This document shows, piece after piece, positions 1-5,956 of a stretch of DNA of 10,009 bases. Positions within the stretch are counted from its first letter, which is position 1. Each line of letters opens with the position of its first letter. The notes below the pieces were generated by a model, which did no database searches, had not been told where the DNA came from, and saw nothing but the letters and a program-made list of their open reading frames with translations. Origin of the DNA: Planctomycetes bacterium RBG_13_46_10 (GTDB lineage: Bacteria; Planctomycetota; Phycisphaerae; Sedimentisphaerales; Anaerobacaceae); contig MHYD01000092.1 of assembly GCA_001824645.1 (NCBI GenBank), positions 5,967 through 15,975 on the forward strand, in the 5' to 3' direction. The position numbers and the translations under genes are program-made.

Positions 1-279
1 GTCGGCCTGAAAGTATTTTGTACGAGCATCGGAAATGTGTTTAAATAGTTCATCTTCGTGCTTTGCATATCCCCTGACCGTCTCGACCAGATTAGGTATC
101 AAATCGAGCCTGCGCTGCAAAGTGGTATCAATATCCGCCCATGCCCTTTCCGCAGCCTTTTCAAGGTTGACTGCTTTGTTATAGCCGCTGATATACCAGC
201 TAAATACACCCAGCCCGACCAGCAGCAAAACGACAAGTATAACAATCAAGACTACCCATACTTTTCCGAAGTTTTTCAT
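1..279 (-). CDS. LemA family protein (3' end outside window)
   Basis: The frame is open from an ATG at 279 to the window edge, giving 93 N-terminal residues. They show a short basic start, one hydrophobic membrane segment (about residues 7-27, rich in V, I and L), then the LemA signature: a YNKAVNLEKAAERAW-like stretch followed by 'RRLDLIPNLVETVRGYAKHE'. LemA proteins are inner-membrane proteins with one N-terminal transmembrane helix and an extracytoplasmic helical bundle of unknown biochemical role. The start is supported by an AAGGAG Shine-Dalgarno at 290-295. The gene follows a TPM-domain gene by 31 bp on the same strand. LemA and TPM genes are commonly adjacent, so co-transcription is likely. 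The C-terminal half lies beyond position 1. Confidence 0.93.
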   Translation of the reverse strand, partial: MKNFGKVWVVLIVILVVLLLVGLGVFSWYISGYNKAVNLEKAAERAWADIDTTLQRRLDLIPNLVETVRGYAKHEDELFKHISDARTKYFQAD

Positions 280-310
280 TTTATTACTTCTCCTTAATTA
301 TCTTCAGTTT

Positions 311-1111
311 CTACCAGCTTCCGCTTGCACCGCCTCCGCCGAAACCTCCGCCCATACCGCCGCCGAATCCGCCGAAACCACCGCCAAAGCTGCCCCCGCC
401 GAATGAACCGCTTCTTCCATATCCGCCTTGCCCGCCGAAGCCGCCCATCATAAAAGGCAGAAGGAACCACCAGCCCATTCCCCTGCCACGACCGCCAAAA
501 ATAATCAGAAAAAAGAATAACAGCGGCAAAATACTGCAACAAGGAAAACCTTTTGTGATCCGCCTTTGCGAAACCGGCATGGGATTTAGCTTCGGCATAC
601 CGGTTAAAACTACGCCGGAGTGCTCGGCAATCTTCTGGACAATCTGTAAATTAGCCTGGTAAATCCCCTGGCTGAAGTCACCCTGCTTCAGATACGGAAC
701 AAGGACATCTCTTCCGACTCTGCCGCTATATTGGTCCGTTATAAATTCCTCTAATCCGTAGCCAACTTCAAACCTATACCTCCTATCATTCTTTGCAAGG
801 ACAAACAACATGCCGTTGTCTTTTCCCTTTTGGCCAAGCTTCCATTTCTCCGCCACATTGATTGCAAAATCTTCTATCGGAATCCCGCCGGTAGTATCCA
901 CCGTCACGATGATATACTGAGCACCGGTCTTCTGCTCTAATTCCTGCAAAATACCCTTTAAAGAATGCTCATCGGTATCGTTTATTATATTAGCCAAGTC
1001 CTCGACATAAGTTCGAGGCATATCCGGCAGAACCGTCTGGCCCAATACTGTTTCGCCTGCAAAACATAAAAATAACAATATTGCCGTAAAGATAAAAGGG
1101 ACACGGTGCAT
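311..1111 (-). CDS. TPM-domain (YgcG-like) membrane protein with Gly-rich tail
   Basis: The product has 266 residues. Residues 1-24 look like a signal peptide (hydrophobic FIFTAILLFLCFAG). Residues about 32-163 match a TPM domain: YVEDLANII, then TGAQYIIVTVDTTGG, then a KGKDNGMLFVLAKNDRRYRFEVGYGLE core. Two hydrophobic segments follow (about 193-205 and 214-222). The tail is almost pure Gly/Phe/Ser and ends GGGGASGSW, as in many YgcG-like proteins. The family is thought to work at the cell envelope; its activity here is unknown. A longer reading with a start at 1231 exists, but 1111 is chosen. It begins directly with the signal peptide, has GAGG 6 bp upstream, and lies one base after the stop codon of the preceding gene, which implies translational coupling. 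Confidence 0.92.
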   Translation of the reverse strand: MHRVPFIFTAILLFLCFAGETVLGQTVLPDMPRTYVEDLANIINDTDEHSLKGILQELEQKTGAQYIIVTVDTTGGIPIEDFAINVAEKWKLGQKGKDNGMLFVLAKNDRRYRFEVGYGLEEFITDQYSGRVGRDVLVPYLKQGDFSQGIYQANLQIVQKIAEHSGVVLTGMPKLNPMPVSQRRITKGFPCCSILPLLFFFLIIFGGRGRGMGWWFLLPFMMGGFGGQGGYGRSGSFGGGSFGGGFGGFGGGMGGGFGGGGASGSW

Positions 1112-1112
1112 A

Positions 1113-1871
1113 TTAAGCCTCAAGTTCATCCACAATGATTGCCAATTTCTCGACGATAGAATAGACTGACTCGAAAGAGTTTTTAACAGTAGTTTTGTCC
1201 GGATAAACCTTTTCATATTGCCAACCTGCAATATATATCAAAGATTCTACATTGATTGAAAATTCTGCGCCGGCTTTCTTGAAGGTCGGCTCCGTCTCAG
1301 CCGGCCGGTCAATACTTTTTAGCCAAAGCATCGCTCGCAGAAGCGGTGCTAATCCTTTCTCGGTTGATATTAAAATATCTCGAACGATTTTCCTGTCGGC
1401 CGCTGCTGCAATATAACCCTGTCTTAACCGGATGAGCATAGCTTTAAGCTCACGCTCGCATTGAAGCCGGACATCGTCTTTCTTCGGATTTAATAAAACG
1501 AAGGGGTCGCTGCCCAAAATTGTTTGATGAATTAACTGAAAATCAAGAAACTCAACACCGAAGACATCAAGCGAGCGTTCGATATAAGCCAGCGTCATTA
1601 GAAGCGGAGCGGATATTTTTTTTCGGCTCATAACCTTAGCCATGCCTGCGATAGCATCGAGTGAATTCACGGTTAGTTTGCCGAGCACGAGAACGGTATT
1701 AATATCACTTTGGCCGGGCCTGTAGTCCCGTGTCAAGCTGCTGCCGACCACCGTAATGCTCTGCAGATTGTCGCCAAGAGCTGCATTAAGTTTCTCAGTA
1801 AACAGCACCAGAGCTTCCCTTACCTGTTCGGGGACAATATCTAATTTAAGGCTGCTTTTATTTTCAGTCAT
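1113..1871 (-). CDS. Nucleotidyltransferase-fold protein with altered active site
   Basis: The product has 252 residues, with no signal peptide or membrane segment. Residues 39-63 resemble the start of a polymerase-beta-type nucleotidyltransferase domain: a hydrophobic strand, G43-S44, a short loop, then S55-D56-I57-N58 and a hydrophobic strand. Family members normally have a D-x-D/E metal-binding pair here; the second acidic residue is Asn58, so catalysis is doubtful. The rest is mostly helical without a recognisable domain. The start is supported by GAGGG 9-10 bp upstream of the ATG. It is the first gene of the operon with the TPM and LemA genes, and its stop lies one base before the TPM start. 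A link to envelope functions is inferred only from position. The exact subfamily is not recognised. Confidence 0.8.
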   Translation of the reverse strand: MTENKSSLKLDIVPEQVREALVLFTEKLNAALGDNLQSITVVGSSLTRDYRPGQSDINTVLVLGKLTVNSLDAIAGMAKVMSRKKISAPLLMTLAYIERSLDVFGVEFLDFQLIHQTILGSDPFVLLNPKKDDVRLQCERELKAMLIRLRQGYIAAAADRKIVRDILISTEKGLAPLLRAMLWLKSIDRPAETEPTFKKAGAEFSINVESLIYIAGWQYEKVYPDKTTVKNSFESVYSIVEKLAIIVDELEA

Positions 1872-1905
1872 TTATCGAATCCCTCAATTTTTAATTATAT
1901 TGAAC

Positions 1906-1920
1906 TCCACCAAAGGTGGA
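1906..1920. repeat. Short hairpin repeat TCCACC-AAA-GGTGGA
   Basis: A perfect 6-bp inverted repeat with a 3-nt loop lies 35 bp upstream of the nucleotidyltransferase-like gene. It has no U-run on either strand. It resembles the short palindromic dispersed sequences seen elsewhere in this window and may be one of them, or a leader hairpin of the minus-strand operon. Confidence 0.4.
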
Positions 1921-2025
1921 TAAATCTTTATTACTTTACTTTATTTAAAAGACCACCGCAAGGCGTAATTTAATCAAAAGAAAAGGTGAAAAATTGTGTG
2001 TGACCAAGATTTGTGGCACTCTCTT

Positions 2026-2050
2026 CCTTCGACTGCGCTCAGGACAAGCT
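2026..2050. repeat. Dispersed repeat, CTTCGACTgcGCTCAGG type, copy 1
   Basis: The stretch CTTCGACTGCGCTCAGGACA recurs in diverged form at 8337-8361 (CTTCGACTTTGCTCAGGGCA). On the opposite strand it reads CCTGAGC..AGTCGAAG, a dispersed intergenic motif I recognise from many environmental bacterial genomes. It is noncoding. The surrounding 1921-2130 is A+T-rich with poly-A tracts and no gene. Confidence 0.55.
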
Positions 2051-2134
2051 TTAACAAGTGAAAACCGATGTATGGGAAAATCCTAAATACGAAAGCCAAA
2101 AAACAAAAAAGTGTAAAAAAGCAAAATATTTTTA

Positions 2135-2162
2135 TTGACTTGGCTGAAATTAAGTATATACT
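2135..2162 (+). promoter_or_regulatory. Sigma-70-like promoter upstream of a short hairpin
   Basis: TTGACT (2135-2140) and TATACT (2157-2162) are separated by 16 bp, each one mismatch from the consensus -35 and -10 boxes. The expected start point is about 2169. No plus-strand gene follows; the only thing downstream is a short structured stretch ending in a T-run (see next entry). The region is A+T-rich, so a chance match is possible. Confidence 0.45.
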
Positions 2163-2168
2163 TTATAT

Positions 2169-2226
2169 TGAATCACGATGAGAGGTTAGCCAAAGGGTTC
2201 CGTCCCGCGGCAATGCCTCTTTTTTT
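2169..2226 (+). ncRNA. Candidate small RNA (about 58 nt) ending in hairpin plus U-run
   Basis: Downstream of the promoter-like pair lies AGAGG (2181-2185), which pairs with CCTCT (2216-2220). Inside it, GCC can pair with GGC and GGG with CCC, giving an interrupted hairpin. Seven T residues (2220-2226) follow immediately, as in an intrinsic terminator. Promoter, short G+C-rich insert and terminator together make a compact transcription unit between two minus-strand genes. It matches no RNA family I can name. It could also be only a terminator remnant. Confidence 0.35.
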
Positions 2227-2433
2227 ATTATTTCCTGTGTTTAAATTTGCCTTTCAAATCGTTCATAAAACTAATTTGAAGAGCGAATTTTCTCAACAAG
2301 GATGAGTATTTATACCGGTTTGGAATAATAAACCTTAAAAGCTTCTCACTTTTTCTAAGATAGTCAACCAAACAATAATAATAACTTTCACTAATCCAAA
2401 ATAGTCGACTTTCTCAAATAATTCAATAATAGA

Positions 2434-3177
2434 TTAGGTTCGATCGTAGTTCAGATTGAAAATGCTTACACAGATATTGCAACATTCGCGCAGCATCTTA
2501 CTGGCAGAACCGTATGCAAGCCCAGCTATAGCATTTGTAATAGTTCCATCTCCAAGAAACTGCCAATCAAGTGGCCCAGAATGAGTATACCAATTTCCCA
2601 AATCATACAACTTAATATACATTTCGATAAAATCAGTTCCCAACTTACCAACACGGTCAGCAAGAGATAGACCTGACCAGTGATTTGGGCACGTCTGACG
2701 CCCCCAAAGTTCTTTTATCTTTTTCGGCATGTTCTGCACTTGATTCTGTCTTAGATATTCAGCTCTTTGGGGACACTTCTCATCAAAAGGAAATTTTTTC
2801 TCCATCGCCCAATTCCTACGGGCTTCTGCAATAGAAAATTTTTTTGCTTCCGTAAAATTAGCAAATTTTTTAAGACCGTTGGGTATTAATTCTTGATTGA
2901 GCAAGTGCATATCAATATAAAGTTCAAAAAGAGTTCTTGTTATACTGGCAAGAACATGAAAATCCTTATAGTGATTTAACTTTAGAATTGATCCAATAAC
3001 CAGATACATTCTGATAAATGTATCCCTCAAAGACATATCTTTGTCATTGGGTTCCCTTTCTTTCAATTTTATGTCAAGCATTGGCAATAATCTTTCTGAC
3101 ACAAAACTATGAATTTGTTTTAGTTCTTCATGATATTCCTTAACTTTTGCTATAACATTATTTTCGTTTTCTACCAT
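2434..3177 (-). CDS. DUF5677-like hypothetical protein
   Basis: The product has 247 residues, predicted soluble and largely helical. Features that recall DUF5677 are a central 'ASITRTLFELYIDMHLL' helix with Arg81 and Glu85, a W-S-G-L-S-L-A-D-R motif at 167-175, and a Tyr/His pair in 'NWYTHSGP' (195-202). Molecular function of that family is not established. The gene is visibly A+T-richer than the Hsp20 and ParA genes in this window, which suggests horizontal acquisition. No strong Shine-Dalgarno precedes the ATG at 3177 (only GAAAG about 12 bp upstream). It lies 155 bp downstream of the zinc-ribbon gene on the same strand. Confidence 0.72.
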   Translation of the reverse strand: MVENENNVIAKVKEYHEELKQIHSFVSERLLPMLDIKLKEREPNDKDMSLRDTFIRMYLVIGSILKLNHYKDFHVLASITRTLFELYIDMHLLNQELIPNGLKKFANFTEAKKFSIAEARRNWAMEKKFPFDEKCPQRAEYLRQNQVQNMPKKIKELWGRQTCPNHWSGLSLADRVGKLGTDFIEMYIKLYDLGNWYTHSGPLDWQFLGDGTITNAIAGLAYGSASKMLRECCNICVSIFNLNYDRT

Positions 3178-3332
3178 TAATAGCGCACTTTCAGTACTTA
3201 TTCGATCATTTTGAGAATCTTAATTATTTAATCGCTATGATCCACTTTATCATTTCTTTTAAATTCGATATCCTTACCGATTCATCTTGCCTCAAGATTG
3301 TATATGACGTATATGCCGAGCACAGTATATCA

Positions 3333-3635
3333 TCAGGGCCGCCCTCTCCTCCAGGTTGTATATGATGGTCCTACCGAACCTTTTGTAGCGATTTTATATG
3401 AGATTGTAAATACAATGGCAGCAATGATAATAATTATTGTCCACTTTATAATATCAGTGAGCATTTGTTTGCCTGAATAGCGAAAGCAATCTGAAATATA
3501 TGATAAGACCTTAGCGCTTGTTGTATAATACCATTTTGTTTTTAACTTATCGCCTTTATCGAGAAATTCACCGCAAAACCGGCATTTTACGGCCTCATCT
3601 TGAATTTCTTCTGAACAAAACGAACACTTCTTCAT
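3333..3635 (-). CDS. Small zinc-ribbon membrane protein
   Basis: The product has 100 residues. The N-terminus is a zinc ribbon with two CxxC knuckles, C4-C7 and C18-C21, in the familiar 'KCSFCSEEIQDEAVKCRFCG' arrangement. One transmembrane helix follows at about 62-80, then a short polar tail. Such proteins are usually annotated as zinc-ribbon domain proteins; the partner and role are unknown. The start at 3635 directly precedes the ribbon, with AGGAG about 16 bp upstream, which is far, so translation may be weak. Sequence resembling its 3' coding part recurs in degenerate form just downstream (about 3240-3307), hinting at a past duplication. Confidence 0.75.
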   Translation of the reverse strand: MKKCSFCSEEIQDEAVKCRFCGEFLDKGDKLKTKWYYTTSAKVLSYISDCFRYSGKQMLTDIIKWTIIIIIAAIVFTISYKIATKGSVGPSYTTWRRGRP

Positions 3636-3678
3636 ACGCTTTTCTTTGCAACTCCTAACTGAAGGCCTTTATAATAAA

Positions 3679-3700
3679 AGCCGATAAAACTATATCGGCT
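3679..3700. promoter_or_regulatory. Palindrome between divergent genes (operator or hairpin)
   Basis: AGCCGATA (3679-3686) and TATCGGCT (3693-3700) form a perfect 8-bp inverted repeat with a 6-bp spacer. It sits in the 89-bp gap between the divergently transcribed zinc-ribbon gene (start 3635) and the membrane-anchored gene (start 3725). The position suits a shared operator; a simple hairpin without regulatory role is equally possible. No recognised regulator binding site matches it. Confidence 0.4.
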
Positions 3701-3724
3701 GAAAATTTATACCAATAAAACAAA

Positions 3725-4489
3725 ATGCACCAGTTAACCGGAATAATTCAGCATGGATTGAATGTTATGGATAAGGATAAAGACCAAGAGTTATTTAACC
3801 AGATATCAATTGATATTAGAGGGCATCCTAATAATTATAGGATTGCTGGTGAATGGCTGGATGTTTATTACAAGAATATAAAAAGCCGTCAATTATTTCA
3901 GGCTAGATGCTTCGATAAAGCTCGGAAATATTTGGCCAAAAAATATAAAGAACAAAGTTTTATTCCAGAAGATGATGCACGAAGTATCATTTTGATGACA
4001 TGTTTGTTAACAGATACTGAAATTGAGAAGGCTGATCTCAATATTACGCAATTTGAGAAGTGGCCTTGGAAGCCAGTAGATGACATCTTCGGTGGTAGTC
4101 GCTGCTCAGCAAGCTCTTTATGGATTCAAAATGCTTACGCTTACAATTCATGGATGAGGCTGGTTCGTTTCGCTTGGAAAACAGTTGAATCCAACCAATC
4201 ATCCTTAGAAAAGCCAGCAGAAACAGAGCAAAAGGCTACTCCATCACCAATCAATATACAAAACTCAAACGTCATATGGGGAGATGTTAACCAACCCGGT
4301 AATCTACAGATTGGGGATCACTCTGAAATTCAGGAAATCAAGGAAACGGTTGAGAAAAAGAGAGGAGTCACCAAAAAAGTATTAAAAATCGTTGGTGCTA
4401 TTATTATCAGTATCATTGCGGCTGTTGTTACCAAAATCTTTTTTGACTTTGGTCTGATTGGGCGAATCAAAGATTTATTTACAAAATAG
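3725..4489 (+). CDS. Hypothetical protein with C-terminal membrane anchor
   Basis: The product has 254 residues and I recognise no family. Residues 1-155 are a polar, probably helical domain with several aromatic positions (WLDVYY, FEKWPWKPVDDIFGG, NSWMRLVRFAW). A polar linker follows, then an Asn/Gly-rich stretch (about 172-200) with 'NSNVIWGDVNQPGNLQIGD', a beta-repeat-like pattern also seen in other membrane-anchored hypothetical proteins. The C-terminus has one hydrophobic helix at about 221-241 and a short amphipathic end, so the N-terminal domain should face the cytoplasm. The start is uncertain: 3725 has no Shine-Dalgarno, and Met15 at 3767 is an alternative. The gene is A+T-rich and divergent from the zinc-ribbon gene. 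Confidence 0.7.
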   Translation: MHQLTGIIQHGLNVMDKDKDQELFNQISIDIRGHPNNYRIAGEWLDVYYKNIKSRQLFQARCFDKARKYLAKKYKEQSFIPEDDARSIILMTCLLTDTEIEKADLNITQFEKWPWKPVDDIFGGSRCSASSLWIQNAYAYNSWMRLVRFAWKTVESNQSSLEKPAETEQKATPSPINIQNSNVIWGDVNQPGNLQIGDHSEIQEIKETVEKKRGVTKKVLKIVGAIIISIIAAVVTKIFFDFGLIGRIKDLFTK

Positions 4490-4496
4490 AGAAAAT

Positions 4497-4524
4497 GTTG
4501 GGGCAAGCCCCAACCTACAATTTT
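4497..4524 (+). terminator. GTTGGGGC hairpin after the membrane-anchored gene
   Basis: GTTGGGGC (4497-4504) and GCCCCAAC (4507-4514) pair over 8 bp around AA; in practice the apical pair opens. A run of five T follows at 4520-4524. It lies 7 bp after the stop codon, so it may terminate that gene. The same TTGGGGCAAGCCCCAA unit is familiar as a dispersed palindromic repeat, so its placement may not be selected for termination. Confidence 0.5.
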
Positions 4525-4539
4525 TGGTTGTGATGGATT

Positions 4540-4627
4540 GAGATTGCTTCGGCCTGTCGGCCTCGCAATGACTTGGCGCCGCAATCGTCGTCATTGCGAG
4601 CGAGGCGCAGACGAGCGTGGCAATCTC
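4540..4627. repeat. REP-like palindromic element (GAGATTGC ... GCAATCTC)
   Basis: The outer GAGATTG (4540-4546) pairs with CAATCTC (4621-4627), and CTCGCAATGAC (4562-4572) pairs with GTCATTGCGAG (4590-4600). The whole can fold into a long imperfect hairpin of about 88 bases. The GTCATTGCGAG..CAATCTC core is a widely dispersed intergenic repeat in many bacterial genomes. Short open frames across it are not genes. Confidence 0.7.
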
Positions 4628-4666
4628 TTTGGTTATGACGAATGGTGAACCTGCCGTGAATAAGAA

Positions 4667-4688
4667 CCCTGCCATAGTGATGGCAGGG
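4667..4688. repeat. Perfect 9-bp hairpin CCCTGCCAT-AGTG-ATGGCAGGG
   Basis: Perfect 9-bp inverted repeat with a 4-nt loop. An A-rich stretch (AAATAAAAATAAATTT) follows on the plus strand, with no U-run directly after the stem. It is one of three palindromes packed between 4497 and 4688 and is best read as a dispersed repeat or a weak terminator. Confidence 0.5.
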
Positions 4689-4708
4689 CTAAATAAAAAT
4701 AAATTTCT

Positions 4709-4735
4709 GCGACCTCTGTGTCCTCTGTGGCTGTG
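4709..4735. repeat. Dispersed CTCTGTG-type repeat
   Basis: ACCTCTGTGTCCTCTGTGGC contains two near-identical CCTCTGTG units. This kind of sequence is a familiar dispersed intergenic motif in environmental genomes. It marks the end of the repeat cluster that begins at 4497; nothing else is seen up to the Hsp20 regulatory region. Confidence 0.4.
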
Positions 4736-4854
4736 AAAAATCAGGATTAGTCACACATGAAATAATGCCAAATTGACAGTTGTTTTTGAATAATTGCATA
4801 GTAGGGGTATGTGATAAGTATCGCTATTATAAATAGTTATGACATGTTAGGATT

Positions 4855-4872
4855 TTGGCATGATTTTTGCAA
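4855..4872 (+). promoter_or_regulatory. Sigma-54 (RpoN) promoter of the Hsp20 gene
   Basis: TTGGCATGATTTTTGCAA fits the sigma-54 consensus TGGCACG-N4-TTGCA with one change. The diagnostic GG (4857-4858) and GC (4869-4870) are exactly 12 bp apart, as required for -24/-12 promoters. The predicted start is about 4882, giving a leader of about 70 nt. No CIRCE element (TTAGCACTC inverted repeat) is present. A possible sigma-70-type pair (TTGACA at 4773-4778, CATAGT at 4797-4802, 18-bp spacing) lies further upstream. A 13-bp palindrome, CTATTATAAATAG (4824-4836), lies just before the -24 box. Confidence 0.7.
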
Positions 4873-4951
4873 TATTATTTTAAGTGAATAGATATAAAGG
4901 TTAAAAGATGATGAAGAAAATAAGGTAGTGATGTAAAAAGGAGGTGTTACT

Positions 4952-5395
4952 ATGGCACTGGTACCTTTTAACAGACGAAACAAAAATGAACTGGCAAAGC
5001 TTCACGATGAAATGGATGATTTGTTTGACAGCTTTTTCAAAGGACTCGGCAGGCCGTGGATCGGATACAAAGCCTGGCCTGCGATTGACGTCGCCGACAA
5101 GGATGACGCAGTCGTAGTAAGGGCAGAAATACCCGGCTGCAAGGCCGAAGATATCGACATCTCCGTTTATGGCAACACCCTGACTATCAGCGGAGAAAAG
5201 AAAGAGTCCAAAGAAGAAAAGGAAAAAGGCTACTACCATGTAGAAAGCAGTTATGGAAGCTTCAGACGTGAAATATCTCTGCCTACTGAAGTAGATGAAG
5301 ACAAAATTGATGCCGTCTGCAAGGATGGTGTATTGTCAATAACGCTGCCGAAGGCCGAGAAGACCAAAGCTGTTAAGGTCAAAGTTAAAAGTTAA
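4952..5395 (+). CDS. Small heat shock protein, Hsp20/alpha-crystallin family
   Basis: The product has 147 residues, a normal length for bacterial Hsp20. These are ATP-independent holdases that bind unfolding proteins as large cytoplasmic oligomers. The N-terminal arm contains 'ELAKLHDEMDDLFDSFF'. The alpha-crystallin domain starts at about residue 42 (WPAIDVADKDDAVVVRAEIPG) and includes the 'NTLTISGEKK' strand, 'YGSFRREISLP', and the signature 'DGVLSITLPK'. The tail has V-K-V repeats in place of the I-x-I oligomerisation motif. An almost ideal Shine-Dalgarno (AAGGAGGTG, 4938-4946) precedes the ATG, which implies high translation. The gene is monocistronic, with its own sigma-54 promoter and terminator. 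Confidence 0.96.
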   Translation: MALVPFNRRNKNELAKLHDEMDDLFDSFFKGLGRPWIGYKAWPAIDVADKDDAVVVRAEIPGCKAEDIDISVYGNTLTISGEKKESKEEKEKGYYHVESSYGSFRREISLPTEVDEDKIDAVCKDGVLSITLPKAEKTKAVKVKVKS

Positions 5396-5472
5396 TAGAA
5401 ACCGCCCGTACAGATTGATTAAATCTTACACAGCATGAACCAACCAGCATAAAGCTGATTGTTTAACGACCG

Positions 5473-5520
5473 AAAGGGTTCCCGCAATTCGATGAATATT
5501 TTAGCGGGAACCTTTTTTAT
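5473..5520 (+). terminator. Intrinsic terminator of the Hsp20 gene
   Basis: AAAGGGTTCCCGC (5473-5485) pairs with GCGGGAACCTTTT (5504-5516) over 13 bp, with one G-T pair and an 18-nt loop. The T-run at 5513-5518 completes a classic Rho-independent terminator. It lies 77 bp after the Hsp20 stop codon. Confidence 0.9.
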
Positions 5521-5624
5521 TGTTGAAATCTAACGAGTTCAGTAATAAATTGCTTTATATTAAGCTGGGGATGGGTGTGTAGGTCACATTTTCAGGTTTT
5601 GTATTGTTTATATACAGGTGGTTA

Positions 5625-5660
5625 GCCCTGCCCGCCGGACAGACCTCTGAGCAGGCGGGC
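5625..5660. repeat. GC-rich hairpin GCCCGCC ... GGCGGGC
   Basis: CCTGCCCGCC (5628-5637) and the later GGCGGGC (5654-5660) form a 7-bp GC-only stem around an 18-nt loop. The unit stands out from the A+T-rich surroundings of 5521-5956, where I see no gene. The CCTGCCCGCCGGACAG core is familiar as a dispersed intergenic repeat. A structured leader RNA is an alternative, but the ParA start is about 300 bp away. Confidence 0.45.
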
Positions 5661-5930
5661 TGTCGAACCAATGGTGACGCCGGTAAGTGCCATACTTGCT
5701 TGTATTGGTCTCGGTAACGGATAATTATACTGTTATCTGTGTTTTTTATCGGCCCGTCCCATAAAAATATAAAGTTTTTCAGATTTCTTTGCCGAATACT
5801 AATAATGAGCATTTATTTATTTGCGTCGAGCAAGAAGAATTCCACTGAAAATAGTGTTTTTTTAGGACTGTCTTTGAAGGTTAATCTAATTTTCCAAACA
5901 GCTTTATACACCGACGGCGTATTGTAAAGA

Positions 5931-5936
5931 TATAAT
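5931..5936 (+). promoter_or_regulatory. Candidate -10 box of the ParA-CBM48 gene
   Basis: A perfect TATAAT lies 20 bp upstream of the ParA start codon. There is no good -35 box at 16-18 bp; TATACA (5905-5910) at 20 bp is the nearest. The implied leader is only about 15 nt and just holds the GGAG Shine-Dalgarno (5946-5949). Confidence 0.4.
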
Positions 5937-5956
5937 TCAGAACGTGGAGAAGAGCT

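Noticed and set aside
294..542. Minus-strand Arg-rich frame over the Gly-rich tail of the TPM protein
   Set aside because: It is a frame-shifted reading of GGC/GGA codons; the other frame carries a full TPM domain and fits the operon.
1112..1231. Longer N-terminus for the TPM gene starting at 1231
   Set aside because: The extra 40 residues overlap the preceding gene and push the signal peptide inside the protein; the start at 1111 has a good ribosome binding site.
2181..2220. Cyclic-di-GMP or other known riboswitch
   Set aside because: The conserved core of the GEMM class is absent and no plus-strand gene lies downstream.
4330..4675. Minus-strand frames of 84 and 66 codons
   Set aside because: One is antisense to the anchored-protein gene; both read through the REP-like element and give repeat-derived peptides such as 'RPKQSQS'.
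4741..4951. CIRCE or ROSE-type heat shock control of Hsp20
   Set aside because: No TTAGCACTC inverted repeat and no obvious anti-Shine-Dalgarno thermometer hairpin in the leader; the sigma-54 element fits better.
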